A DNA stretch of 64,000 nt from contig NZ_JBGTCA010000429.1 of NCBI RefSeq assembly GCF_041749095.1, positions 7,753 through 71,752 on the forward strand, in the 5' to 3' direction. The translations under genes were made by a program, and so were the position numbers. A model generated the notes under the pieces. That model did not search any database. It saw nothing but the letters and a program-made list of their open reading frames with translations, and was not told the origin of the DNA. Position 1 is the first letter of the stretch. Each line of letters starts with the position of its first letter. This DNA is from Aquiflexum sp041749095. Lineage in GTDB: Bacteria > Bacteroidota > Bacteroidia > Cytophagales > Cyclobacteriaceae. Positions 27,918-37,379 of this stretch are shown here, piece by piece.

Positions 27918-28079
27918 AAATAAATGAGTAATGGTGGAAAAGTTAAAAGTATTGAACTAAATGACTTATTCAAGTCACCTTGTTGGGTAACTTTAAGTAC
28001 CCAAACAACTTACGAAAACAATCAATTTTTATACCAAAAATTTTACAATAAATATTAAATAAATATTAAAAATAACAGA

Positions 28080-30938
28080 TTATCTTCCGCAAATCTCCAT
28101 GTAGGCGCAGTACCTACATTTGTCCCGATCCTCAGTCTGAGTAAAGGGTATTTTCGGGTCAAACATGTCTTCCAATAATCCTTTTAAGCCATATTCATAT
28201 AAAAGAGCATACTCCCTGTAGTTTTCTATTTCGACAGGTTGGGCTCTCGGTTCTTTTTGTTGTAGGTAGGGATTAAAATCATCCTGAAAAATTTCCTTGA
28301 AATTAAAAAGCGTGGGTTTTAAAGGTTTGCTGTTTTCAGGATGGGTGGCTTGGTATAGCAATCCATAGTACATGGTCTGCATGGCTGCTTTGTTGCGGTT
28401 TTTGTCTTTTCTGTCAAAAAGAGATTCAATGCTGACAAAAGTCTTTTTATCCCCACCGGATTTGTAATCAATCAGCCTGATGGTACCAAGTTGTTCATCC
28501 ACCCTATCAATAAATCCTTCCAAACCGACTTCAATTTTTCCATTTACAGTGTCAATTTGAAATTTGGCCTGATGAGCTTTTTCCATAGATATGATTTGAA
28601 ATGGTGCCGATTCCTCATCAATCTCCAATAACTTTTGGATATATTTCTGCAAAACATCCCTGACGATCGCCATCTGACCGCTGAGCTTGGTATCTGCATT
28701 TTCATCCAAATGATAGAATTTTCTCACTCCTTTTTCTATGGCAGGAAAAACCCAATTTTTCTGTAAATCAGGAAAATCCTCCTTTTCCAGAAAAGATCGT
28801 TTTTTCCTCTCCCAAAAACCCTGATACAAAAACTCCATACTGTAATGGGCAATATTTCCAAATACAGAGGCATCAATTTCTTCCTTCACTTCCTCCTTTT
28901 CTTTGATCCCAGCTAGATACCTGAGGTAAAATTTGAACCGACAATCCAGAAAAACACTCAGCGCAGAAGGTGAAAATGTCGCCCTCGATTTACCATCCTG
29001 ATTCACTACATACTTTTGCAGTAACTTGAAAACCTGTTCGTCTTTTTCAATGACAATCGAACCAGGTTCTTTGAGGTCCACAGGTACATAGACCACCTCC
29101 TCCTTCATATCCAAGCCCATTTCCACATCCATTTGTTGGATGTATCGGCTCTTTTCTCCTGCTTTCCCTTGGTCAGCAGCAGTGGTATAAATCATGTGGA
29201 CCTCTTCAGCACTTTGCAGCAAGCGATAGAAGGTGTAAGCATAAATCGCATCATTCTGCTCCTGGACCGGCAATCCAAAAGCCCGGCGGATATTGTATGG
29301 AATTAAGGAATTGAGATTTCCTGAAGGGGGAAAACTGCTTTCGTTCATGTTACAAATGATGACCCGTTTGAAATCCAGGTTTCTGGATTCCAGTACACCC
29401 ATGATCTGCAATCCCTGTAGTGGTTCCCCTTCGAAGGGCAATTTCACCTCTCTAAACACCTGTCTGAACAATCTGATAAAAAATTCACGGTCTACAGAAA
29501 GTCCATCCTGTTTTTCAAAGTTCTCCCGTAGTCTGTTCAATTGCTTAAAACACTGATATAGATAAGACCGCTGCAAGGGTTCTTCACCCAATCGATTGGC
29601 CAATTCCTCCATCAACGTAGAAAGGTAAGGAAACAACTGTTCGCTACTTAGCGGCCGGAAAATCAATTCAAAAAACGCCCCACCTTCATGTAACCTCTTT
29701 TGGGAGATGTAGATTTGATTTTGTTCTTTCATTTCCTTGAGGAGTTCCAACACAAAAGTTGAATTCACTGATTGAAGGTAAATAGATGAAAGCAGGCTTT
29801 TGAGAGGCTGATGATAAAAAAGGGCGATTCCATTTTCCACTTTTATATATCGTTGCATTTCAAGAACCGCCTCCAAAAAAGCATATACAGGGGTATTTTT
29901 GACGGGGTAGCCCATGGTGACATTGACTTTGTCAATATTCTCCGGCAAGGTGTGTAGAACAGGAAACAGCAACTGTTCATCCGGCAGGATGATGACGGTT
30001 TCCTCCCAGTTTTCATTTTTGTCAACCTTTTCTAATAAGGAGCCTACCAGATTGGCCTGATTGGTTTTTAGGGGAGTTGCGTAGGTTTGGATTGTGGCTT
30101 TCCTGTTTACAATGTGTTCCGGTATTTCTTTTGGAAAGGTCGGCCCAAAGATGGAATCAATCCGATATTCCCTGAAAAACAAACCTGCCTCCTGAATTCT
30201 GTCTTCCAAATAATAGGCATCCACATCCCAAAAAATTTTCGCTCCGAATTCCGAAATAAAATGTTTGATCAGTTTTTCTTCAGTCTTGGTGAAGGCATTG
30301 AACCCAATAAAAACATATTGTTTTTCAGGAGGAGTGATCTGTCCCAATTGTTCAGCCACTTTTCTGTACAACATCCCTGAATAAGCCATTCCGGAAACAT
30401 TTAGAGAACTTTTGAAAGCATCATATAATGGATATAGAATCTGCCAGAATTTAAGGAATTTGTCCTGATGTCCCCTTCCTTGATTTTTAAAAGAATCCCA
30501 AAACTGCCTGATCAGAGCGATCTGTTGCTCAGTCAAAAAACTTAGGTCAGATTCTATTTCTTTGATCTCATAGAGGTAAAGGTAAAGTTTTTTGGCCTCA
30601 GCCATAAACTGATCCACATCATTGAAATCCTTGAGAATCATCTCTCCCCAGAAGTAAAAGCGATCAAAGGTTTCCGGTTCAGGATGAAGGGTCTGATAGA
30701 CTTTATAGAGTTCAAAAATCAAAGTAAGGTCATCAGGGGGCCTTTGTCCGGCATATTGATAGAAGACATCCTCAATGGTTTTGATCTCAGGCATCCACGT
30801 TGGCTTATCGATCAAGATTCCCAAGTGTTTGGTAAAAAATAGCCCTGCCCGCCTATTTGGAAGGACTATTACCAGATTCTGCAATTCCGGATAGGTTTGA
30901 ATAATTTCCTCAGCGGTATTCCTTAAAAAACTGTGCAT
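28080..30938 (-). CDS. addB: AddB-like nuclease subunit (PD-(D/E)XK family)
   Basis: A 952-residue protein of the AddB/RexB type, the partner of the helicase-nuclease AddA. The N-terminal helicase-like region (NLVIVLPNRRAGLFFTKHL) lacks a clear Walker A motif, as in many AddB proteins. The C-terminal RecB-like nuclease has TFSPSALSVFLDCRFKFYL, a catalytic segment with GFIDRVDEQLG and IRLIDYKSGG, and a final Cys cluster CRYCAYMEIC. With the Cys in FLDC this could hold an iron-sulphur staple. The pair resects double-strand breaks for RecA. The addA-like gene lies upstream, same strand, with a 430-base repeat-bearing gap. The gene name is inferred. Confidence 0.85.
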   Translation of the reverse strand: MHSFLRNTAEEIIQTYPELQNLVIVLPNRRAGLFFTKHLGILIDKPTWMPEIKTIEDVFYQYAGQRPPDDLTLIFELYKVYQTLHPEPETFDRFYFWGEMILKDFNDVDQFMAEAKKLYLYLYEIKEIESDLSFLTEQQIALIRQFWDSFKNQGRGHQDKFLKFWQILYPLYDAFKSSLNVSGMAYSGMLYRKVAEQLGQITPPEKQYVFIGFNAFTKTEEKLIKHFISEFGAKIFWDVDAYYLEDRIQEAGLFFREYRIDSIFGPTFPKEIPEHIVNRKATIQTYATPLKTNQANLVGSLLEKVDKNENWEETVIILPDEQLLFPVLHTLPENIDKVNVTMGYPVKNTPVYAFLEAVLEMQRYIKVENGIALFYHQPLKSLLSSIYLQSVNSTFVLELLKEMKEQNQIYISQKRLHEGGAFFELIFRPLSSEQLFPYLSTLMEELANRLGEEPLQRSYLYQCFKQLNRLRENFEKQDGLSVDREFFIRLFRQVFREVKLPFEGEPLQGLQIMGVLESRNLDFKRVIICNMNESSFPPSGNLNSLIPYNIRRAFGLPVQEQNDAIYAYTFYRLLQSAEEVHMIYTTAADQGKAGEKSRYIQQMDVEMGLDMKEEVVYVPVDLKEPGSIVIEKDEQVFKLLQKYVVNQDGKSRATFSPSALSVFLDCRFKFYLRYLAGIKEKEEVKEEIDASVFGNIAHYSMEFLYQGFWERKKRSFLEKEDFPDLQKNWVFPAIEKGVRKFYHLDENADTKLSGQMAIVRDVLQKYIQKLLEIDEESAPFQIISMEKAHQAKFQIDTVNGKIEVGLEGFIDRVDEQLGTIRLIDYKSGGDKKTFVSIESLFDRKDKNRNKAAMQTMYYGLLYQATHPENSKPLKPTLFNFKEIFQDDFNPYLQQKEPRAQPVEIENYREYALLYEYGLKGLLEDMFDPKIPFTQTEDRDKCRYCAYMEICGR

Positions 30939-31371
30939 CTCCTCAAATTTTCATGATCAACAAATCAAAGCTTTTTATGGCAGGTATAAAAGCAAATGAC
31001 AAGGGATGTCGGAATTAATTTATCCCCTATCCATATCTTCTCTCATAAAAGTTCATAGCCCCATTCTACAAAGTAAAGTTTTGATTTTTCAAACACTCCA
31101 TAGTAGAATATTTGAAGGAACGCTGATGAAGCTGATTGTCCTGATGCACACAGATAAATAAATCAGTGAAAATCAGCTCGATCTGTGTCATCAGCGTTCT
31201 ATAAAATTTTACATAAAGGGCAAAAACCAAACAGGTAAAATTGGAAATAAAAAATTTATTTAGTTTTCAATACGATTAACAGACATTTGAGACAGTCTCT
31301 TAATAAATCAAAAACGTTTTTTAGATAAAACAATAATTTATTTTGCTTTTTACAAAAAACAATAAAACTTC
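30939..31371. other. Intergenic region between the addA-like and addB-like genes
   Basis: No gene is visible in this 433-base stretch. It contains the inverted repeat at 31117-31200 and a short palindrome, GAGAC-A-GTCTC (about 31288-31298), whose function is unknown. The addB-like gene starts 433 bases after the addA-like stop, so it may have its own promoter. Confidence 0.6.
31117..31200. repeat. Bacteroidota-type intergenic inverted repeat
   Basis: AACGCTGATGA (31119-31129) and TCATCAGCGTT (about 31188-31198) form the outer stem. ACACAGA and TCTGTGT form an inner stem. Similar repeats with the words CGCTGATGA and GATCTGTGTCATCAGCG are, from memory, widespread in intergenic DNA of Cytophagales. 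The mechanism of spread is not known to me. Confidence 0.65.
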
Positions 31372-34300
31372 TTATTCAACCTCAACAATCTTCCCATCCT
31401 CCAAATAGCACAAATAACCTTTGGTGCTCCTTTGACTTAAAGACGCCACCAAATCCATATATTCTTTGACCTGTTTTTGGTGCTCTTCATATGCTTCTCC
31501 AGTCTTAAAATCCACGATGATAGCCTCTTTTTCTTTGAGAATAATCCTGTCAGGACGCTTTTGCGAGCCATCGGGAAGAAGAATGCCCTGCTCGGCCATC
31601 AACTGCCCCTCTCCTTCGAACCAGGATGCGAATACTGGATTGGAAAACAATAAATCCAGTTGCTTACTCACCTCTTTCTTTTCTGCTTCATCCAATCTCC
31701 CTTCAAAATAGAATGCCTCTAAATGCATGCTGATATCGGAAGGGGTACGTGATTTTTCCAATAGCTCATGAACCAACAACCCAAAATTCCTCTTCTGCCT
31801 TTGATCCAATCCCTCTTTGGAGAAATCTACGGCATATTGCTTGACCTCAAGTAGTTCCGTCCAGTTCTGATATTCCCATCGAAGTTCCGGAGCTTGATAA
31901 TTGACCTTTTCTTTGACAACTTTTTCGGGCCACTCTCCAAAGTCAAATACTTTTGATTCGGAATCAAAATATTCAGATAGCGACAGACCATCCTGACCGT
32001 CTAAAGAGCTGCTTAACAACAGTTGCAAATGAATTTCCATATAGTTCAAAGAAGTGTCTTTCTTGAATTCCAGTTTGTAAGGAGACAGACCCCATATCAC
32101 CTCCTCAGCCCTAGTCAAAGCCACATAGATCATGTTCAAACTGTCCAAATATGCCATAATGGCCTCTTCTGCATAGGTTTCTTTGAAATCTGACTTCGCC
32201 AGTTTGGCATTCAGGTTTAATGGAATAATGACATTCAACCCTTTGCCCTTATCTTCAAAAGGAGACCATATTACATTGCCCTTGGAAGTGTCAAAAATGG
32301 TCCACTTCAAGAATGGCATCAACACCACCTTAAACTGTAGCCCTTTGGATTTATGAATGGTAAGTATCCGCATGGCATCATGGCCTTCGGGGATTTTTAC
32401 GGTCCGTTTGTTTTGGATTTCCTCCCACCATTCCAAAAAACCCGGCAGATCAGCCCTATTATTCGATGTAAAGTCAAAAACTGCTTCCTTGAAACCTGAT
32501 AAATAGGCCTTCTCCATTCCCGTTTCCTGTAAGTCCAGTTCTGCTATTAATTCCTCCAAGGCTTCCATCAAGGGCAATTGCAACAGTGATTTTTCCTTTG
32601 CCTGAAAGGCATTTACTTTTTCTTTTATATGAATTGGTATTCTGTCCAAAGCAAACAGTTCGTGGTTTATTGGTTCATTCCGCAATACAGACCGATAGTA
32701 CCACATGGTTTTGAATTGCACCTTGTCTTCAGGATCATTTAAGTATTTCAATCCAGCTACCATTGCTTTTACAGAGGCGGATTTATTCAGGTACATGGAT
32801 TCATCCGACAGCACATCAAACCGATACTCCAAATCAGGATTTTCCGAAGCAAAAGCCATTAGGGTATCCGCAATCGCCTCACCCTCCGATTTTCGCCTGA
32901 CCAAATATGCGATGTCTTTCAGTCCATATCCTTTGTCCTGCAATTCCATTACCATTTGGGGTAACCGGCTCAACACTTGTTCATCAAACTTCCCCTCCTC
33001 TTCCTCACTCTCCTTCACATCTATAAATTCAAACCTGACTTTACCTTTGTATTCAGAGTCAATTTTATGAGGAGAAACATGCTGGAAGACATCTTGATAC
33101 GCCTTGGAGATGACACTTGCATCTTCAGCGTGATACGATTGGGTCACCACATTTTCAAATGATTGTGGCAGCTTTTTGAAAAGTGCATTGTTAAAAGCAA
33201 TGATATTTGGCAAACTTCTGAAATTGGTGTCCAGATTTCTTTGTTCGATATTGTGACTTCCTATTTCGCTTTCCACTTGGTCCAAAAGTAATTTCATCTC
33301 TCCACCACGCCAACGGTAAATGGATTGTTTGACATCGCCAACGAGTAAATTGGTATTTCCCTGCGCAAGGGAATTTTCCAACAGGGGCTTGAAACTAGCC
33401 CATTGAAAACCTGAAGTATCCTGAAACTCATCAATCAGGTAATTTTTATATTGGTTTCCGACTTTCTCATATATAAAAGGCGCATCATTTTCCCGGGTGA
33501 TCTCTTTGAGAAATTCATTGGCATCCGAGATGAGCAACATGTTTTCCTCATCTTTGACCTGAGTAAGTTCCTCCAATAAATTCCTGAATATCCCATAAAC
33601 AAAGATGTTTTTAGAAATCGCTTCAAGGGTATTCCATTTGAATAATAAGGGATCAAACTGGGCAAGAATTTTACCCAGTCCCTGATGATAAGCTGTAACA
33701 ATTTCATGAATTTGCATACAGCTTTTTGAATACCAACATTCTTCAGAATAGGGAAAATTTATCTGGGTAGGACTTAATTCCGGAACAGGTTGGCGTTTTT
33801 CCCCCAGTTTATCGAATTTAAGGGCAAAGGACCTAGAGCCTCCTGAGAAATCAGTCCATAGCAAACCATTGTTGATCCGGATTTTATTGGCTTCTTCTTT
33901 CAGTTGCAGAGTGATTTCAATGATTTCCATTTTTCTTTCTCTTAGGTAGGTTTGAAGAAAATCCACATTTTCTTTCTCCTTTAAAAATTCCTTGATTTCC
34001 GATCCATACTTTTTAAAGTCTTCCTGAAAAATTTGCCTACCCAGCGATTTGATATTTTTCCTGATGTCCCATGATTTACCGTTTTGAATCTGTTCGACGG
34101 CGTAATCTACCAGCCATTTATGTAAATATTCATCTTCCATGACCTTACCGACAACCCTGTCCACCACCCTGTCCAGCACATCATCCTGATCCATCTCTAA
34201 CTCAAACTTTGCATTCAGGTCCATTTCCCGGGCAAAGGCCCTAACCACTTTCTGAAAAAAACTATCGATGGTACTGACGGAAAACCGACCATAATCATGA

Positions 34301-34605
34301 AGTATGGCAGTGAGGGAATGGGCAGCGCGGACCTTCAGTTCTTCCTCACCCACCCCTAAGGCAGCAAGGATTTCAGTATCCATTTTATCATTGGGTCTGA
34401 CCTCTGTTTTCAAACGCTTCAGTTCCTTCAAAATCCGCTCTTTCATCTCCTGCGTGGCTTTGTTGGTGAAAGTCACCGCCAAAATATTCCTGAAACTTTT
34501 CGGGGAAATCAACGCCAATTTGAGGTACTCTGTGGTCAGGGTATATGTCTTACCCGAACCTGCTGAGGATTTATAAATGATAAAAGGTCTGTTTTTCATA
34601 TTCAA
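31372..34605 (-). CDS. addA: AddA-like UvrD-family helicase-nuclease subunit
   Basis: A 1077-residue UvrD/RecB-family helicase. The Walker A motif sits near the N-terminus (YKSSAGSGKTYTLT). Other helicase motifs are YLIDEFQDTSGFQW (DEFQD), LVGDVKQSIYRWRGG, LTIHKSKGLQFKVV and YVALTRAEEVIWG. The C-terminal nuclease domain has FGLLVHELLEK, KRPDRIILKEKEAIIVDFKTG (the D-x-K/Q nuclease core) and a following Q/Y motif region. The role is unwinding and cutting DNA ends before recombination. With the addB-like gene downstream it forms a standard double-strand-break resection pair. The name is inferred from architecture. Confidence 0.88.
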   Translation of the reverse strand: MNMKNRPFIIYKSSAGSGKTYTLTTEYLKLALISPKSFRNILAVTFTNKATQEMKERILKELKRLKTEVRPNDKMDTEILAALGVGEEELKVRAAHSLTAILHDYGRFSVSTIDSFFQKVVRAFAREMDLNAKFELEMDQDDVLDRVVDRVVGKVMEDEYLHKWLVDYAVEQIQNGKSWDIRKNIKSLGRQIFQEDFKKYGSEIKEFLKEKENVDFLQTYLRERKMEIIEITLQLKEEANKIRINNGLLWTDFSGGSRSFALKFDKLGEKRQPVPELSPTQINFPYSEECWYSKSCMQIHEIVTAYHQGLGKILAQFDPLLFKWNTLEAISKNIFVYGIFRNLLEELTQVKDEENMLLISDANEFLKEITRENDAPFIYEKVGNQYKNYLIDEFQDTSGFQWASFKPLLENSLAQGNTNLLVGDVKQSIYRWRGGEMKLLLDQVESEIGSHNIEQRNLDTNFRSLPNIIAFNNALFKKLPQSFENVVTQSYHAEDASVISKAYQDVFQHVSPHKIDSEYKGKVRFEFIDVKESEEEEGKFDEQVLSRLPQMVMELQDKGYGLKDIAYLVRRKSEGEAIADTLMAFASENPDLEYRFDVLSDESMYLNKSASVKAMVAGLKYLNDPEDKVQFKTMWYYRSVLRNEPINHELFALDRIPIHIKEKVNAFQAKEKSLLQLPLMEALEELIAELDLQETGMEKAYLSGFKEAVFDFTSNNRADLPGFLEWWEEIQNKRTVKIPEGHDAMRILTIHKSKGLQFKVVLMPFLKWTIFDTSKGNVIWSPFEDKGKGLNVIIPLNLNAKLAKSDFKETYAEEAIMAYLDSLNMIYVALTRAEEVIWGLSPYKLEFKKDTSLNYMEIHLQLLLSSSLDGQDGLSLSEYFDSESKVFDFGEWPEKVVKEKVNYQAPELRWEYQNWTELLEVKQYAVDFSKEGLDQRQKRNFGLLVHELLEKSRTPSDISMHLEAFYFEGRLDEAEKKEVSKQLDLLFSNPVFASWFEGEGQLMAEQGILLPDGSQKRPDRIILKEKEAIIVDFKTGEAYEEHQKQVKEYMDLVASLSQRSTKGYLCYLEDGKIVEVE

Positions 34606-34771
34606 AAATCAATTTAAACAAATCAAAGGTAAAATCGACAGATAAAAAAATGACTGACATTGATTGTCAATTAAAATAACTCCATTCAAATAAAACCTCA
34701 TGATTTCATGAAAACTAGTAGTAAGAAATACTATTTTTGAAATCTATTATTTTAATAATGCAGTTCTGATT

Positions 34772-36433
34772 ATGACAATAACCCCTTTCAACATTCCTAA
34801 AACATCGGTTTCAAAGCGTATTTCAACTTTTGTAATATTTGTTTTATTCTCCACTGCCTGTAGCACTCTCGCTCCCATTCCAAAGCCACTTGAGTTTAAA
34901 GGGAAAACAATTTCCAAATCCATGGAACTCACCGAGGAGGAGAAAAAAAACTGGTTTCACCTTGATCTTTTGAATGATACTATACCCGGGATGAGTTTGG
35001 ACCGTGCATATAGAGAGATCATCAAAGACAAAAAAGGTGTACCTGTGACAGTGGCAGTTTTGGATTCGGGTATGGATTTAGACCATGAGGATTTACGCGA
35101 GGTACTTTGGTCTAACACCAACGAAATTCCGGGAAATGGCATAGACAATGACAATAACGGATACGTGGATGATATCCATGGATATAATTTTCTGGGTGAA
35201 TCCTATCACGAACAGGTTGAATATACAAGAATCCTAAGATTGGGGATCGGAGATGAAGCCTACCAGGAAAAAGCCAAAAAAGCTCACGAGAAGGAATTTG
35301 GTGAAATTGCGGAAGGAGCAATGCAGATGAAGGGAATGGTTTTTTTCTTGGAAGAAGCAGATAAATTCATTATCCGTGAATTGGGGAAATCCACTTATGA
35401 AGCAGCTGATCTCAATAAGATTGAGCCTGACAATGAGATGACCGAGCAGATTCTATATTTTTTAAAGGAAATGCTGACCTATGGAGAGGATATGGAAGAA
35501 TTAAAAGAAATGGTAGCAGAAGGAATCACCCAAATGGATGGCCGTTTGAATTATCATTTAAATCTCGAATTTGATGGCAGGAAAATAGTGGGAGATAATC
35601 CGTACGATATCACTGATGTAGGTTACGGAAATGGCAACCCGAAAAATCTTGTGAAAGATGAAAGCCATGGAACCCATGTGGCGGGTATTATAGCGGCAAA
35701 TCGGGACAATTCTTTGGGAATAAATGGGGTTGCAGACAATGTTGCCATCATGTCCATCCGGGCAGTTCCTGATGGTGATGAATACGATAAAGACATCGCA
35801 TTGGGAATCCGCTATGCTGTGGATAACGGGGCTAAAATCATCAATGCCAGTTTTGGGAAGTCCTTTTCACCAAATGCGGAATGGGTGTATGATGCCCTGA
35901 AATATGCAGCATCAAAAGATGTCCTGTTTGTCTTGGCCGCCGGTAATGACGGGAATGACCTTGACGATCCCAAAAATCCTAATTACCCAAATGACCATAA
36001 ATACATAAAGGGGCAGGAATTTGTTGACAATGTGATCACCATCGGTGCGCTGATCAGTGAATTTGGAGAAAACATGGTTGCGGTTTTTTCCAATTATGGT
36101 GCCCAAAATGTAGATATCTTTGCACCCGGTGATAAAATTTATTCTACGATGCCGGAAAATGAATACAAATTTCAGGGAGGAACCTCCATGGCAGCACCAA
36201 TGGTCTCCGGATTGGCAGCACTGATCCGTTCCCACTATCCCCAGCTTACTGCCAATCAGGTCAAGAAAATCATCATGGAATCCGGGATAAAACCAAAGCT
36301 GAAAGTAACGGTAGCCGGTGATCCGGAAAAGATATTACCTTTCGACCAACTTTCAAGGTCGGGTAAAATAGTCAATGCCTATAATGCATTGATCATGGCG
36401 GAAAAGGTTTCGAGAGGAAAAGTCAAAATGTAA
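34772..36433 (+). CDS. Subtilisin-family (S8) serine protease lipoprotein
   Basis: A 553-residue protein with a lipoprotein-like signal (VLFSTACS, Cys30). The S8 catalytic triad is complete: Asp98 in VAVLDSGMD, His299 in ESHGTHVAG, Ser472 in GGTSMAAPMV. The Asp-to-His spacing of 201 residues is large. An inserted acidic, helix-rich block (about residues 145-260, with AKKAHEKEFGEIAEGAMQ) accounts for it. Similar insertions occur in some Bacteroidota S8 enzymes as I recall. No secretion-sorting tail is visible. It should act on periplasmic or surface proteins. It is a single gene, divergent from the addA-like gene. Confidence 0.93.
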   Translation: MTITPFNIPKTSVSKRISTFVIFVLFSTACSTLAPIPKPLEFKGKTISKSMELTEEEKKNWFHLDLLNDTIPGMSLDRAYREIIKDKKGVPVTVAVLDSGMDLDHEDLREVLWSNTNEIPGNGIDNDNNGYVDDIHGYNFLGESYHEQVEYTRILRLGIGDEAYQEKAKKAHEKEFGEIAEGAMQMKGMVFFLEEADKFIIRELGKSTYEAADLNKIEPDNEMTEQILYFLKEMLTYGEDMEELKEMVAEGITQMDGRLNYHLNLEFDGRKIVGDNPYDITDVGYGNGNPKNLVKDESHGTHVAGIIAANRDNSLGINGVADNVAIMSIRAVPDGDEYDKDIALGIRYAVDNGAKIINASFGKSFSPNAEWVYDALKYAASKDVLFVLAAGNDGNDLDDPKNPNYPNDHKYIKGQEFVDNVITIGALISEFGENMVAVFSNYGAQNVDIFAPGDKIYSTMPENEYKFQGGTSMAAPMVSGLAALIRSHYPQLTANQVKKIIMESGIKPKLKVTVAGDPEKILPFDQLSRSGKIVNAYNALIMAEKVSRGKVKM

Positions 36434-36580
36434 TTATTTCTAAACGAGGTCTTGGCATGAATTGAAAGTTTGTAAAACTTTGTTTTAAAAATTTATTAGA
36501 AAAGTCAGGCCTCCGGTTAGTTCAAAATAAAATCCTACTTCCTAAATTCCACCTCGGGTTTCTATTTTTTTTGTACTTTT

Positions 36581-36994
36581 ATGAACATGGACGGTAAAGG
36601 AATCGATAAAGAGAAACTCATTCGATATTGGATGGATACCTCTGATGATGATTTTGAAACTATGTTGGCCATGTTTAATTCGGGTAGATTTAGTTGGTCA
36701 TTATTTATCGGCCACTTATCCATAGAAAAATTATTAAAAGCATACTATGTTAAAAATAAATCCGATTATCCACCCTTTATTCATAATCTTTTAAGATTAG
36801 CTGAAAAAAGTGATTTGGATTTGACTGATGATACAAAGAAGCAACTTTTAGCAATTACAGCGTTCAATATTAATACCAGATATGATGATTATAAAATGAG
36901 TTTTAAGAAACAATGTACTCTTGAGTTTACATCAGAGTGGATTCAAATCATTAAAGAACTACGGCAATGGATGAAAATATTGATATCACAATAA
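36581..36994 (+). CDS. HEPN-domain protein of a HEPN/MNT pair
   Basis: A 137-residue protein of the HEPN type. It contains the YWMDTSDDDFETMLAMFNSG helix, FIGHLSIEKLLKAYYVK and a final helix with ITAFNINTRYDDYKMSF. HEPN proteins next to a nucleotidyltransferase (MNT) act as toxins, often RNases. The typical RX4-6H motif is not clearly present: the sequence reads RYDDYK, as in the MNT-paired subgroup whose members may be inactive as RNases or differ in motif. It overlaps the MNT gene by 28 bases, so expression is coupled. The start at 36581 is ATG AAC ATG and the second ATG (36587) is also possible. Confidence 0.85.
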   Translation: MNMDGKGIDKEKLIRYWMDTSDDDFETMLAMFNSGRFSWSLFIGHLSIEKLLKAYYVKNKSDYPPFIHNLLRLAEKSDLDLTDDTKKQLLAITAFNINTRYDDYKMSFKKQCTLEFTSEWIQIIKELRQWMKILISQ

Positions 36995-37281
36995 CTAAGT
37001 ATCTTAAATTGATAAAAAAGAAATTTCCGGGAATTGAAAGTGCTTACTTGTTTGGCTCTTATGCAAAAGGAAAATCAACAGAAGATAGCGATATTGATCT
37101 TGCTGTAATTTTTTCTGAATTAGAAGGATCAAAGCGGTTTGATGTTCAGGTTCAATTAATGTTTTTGGCATCAAAATTTGATACTAGAATTGAGCCTCAT
37201 CCAATTTCCAAGGAGGATTTTGATTCCGGAGATCCCTTTGTAGTTGAAATAAAAAAAACAGGTATTGAATTGGCCGCCTAA
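36967..37281 (+). CDS. MNT-type minimal nucleotidyltransferase antitoxin
   Basis: A 104-residue minimal nucleotidyltransferase. The signature GSYAKGKSTEDSDIDLAV (GSxxxG then DxD) is intact. In characterised HEPN/MNT pairs, the MNT protein neutralises the HEPN toxin, in some cases by AMPylating it on a conserved tyrosine. The partner here has several tyrosines in RYDDYK that could be targets, which is inference. It overlaps the HEPN gene by 28 bases. The pair is followed by two strong palindromes and an oppositely oriented oxidase gene. Length and motifs are normal. Confidence 0.88.
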   Translation: MDENIDITITKYLKLIKKKFPGIESAYLFGSYAKGKSTEDSDIDLAVIFSELEGSKRFDVQVQLMFLASKFDTRIEPHPISKEDFDSGDPFVVEIKKTGIELAA

Positions 37282-37309
37282 ATAATTTTAAAGTCATTTG
37301 ATGATTTAA

Positions 37310-37342
37310 ATTCATGCCATGACTCAAAGTCATGGCATGAAT
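37310..37342. repeat. 33-bp palindromic repeat, copy 1 of 3
   Basis: A perfect 15-bp arm, ATTCATGCCATGACT (37310-37324), with loop CAA and the reverse-complement arm AGTCATGGCATGAAT (37328-37342). Identical copies are at 50490-50522 and, inverted, at 58395-58427. It lies between the MNT gene stop and the oxidase gene end. Confidence 0.85.
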
Positions 37343-37345
37343 TAA

Positions 37346-37379
37346 AACCTTTGATTCCGCACTTGCGGAATCAAAGGTT
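37346..37379 (-). terminator. Terminator at the end of the FAD/Fe-S oxidase gene
   Basis: AACCTTTGATTCCGC (37346-37360) and GCGGAATCAAAGGTT (37365-37379) form a 15-bp stem with a 4-base loop. On the minus strand the stem is followed by a short run of T then AATTC. The last codons of the oxidase gene (stop at 37371) lie inside the stem. The T tail is weak, but the position fits a terminator. Confidence 0.65.

Noticed and set aside
31280..31300. GAGAC-A-GTCTC as the end of an insertion sequence
   Set aside because: A matching second end and a transposase gene are absent nearby, so only a short palindrome can be claimed.
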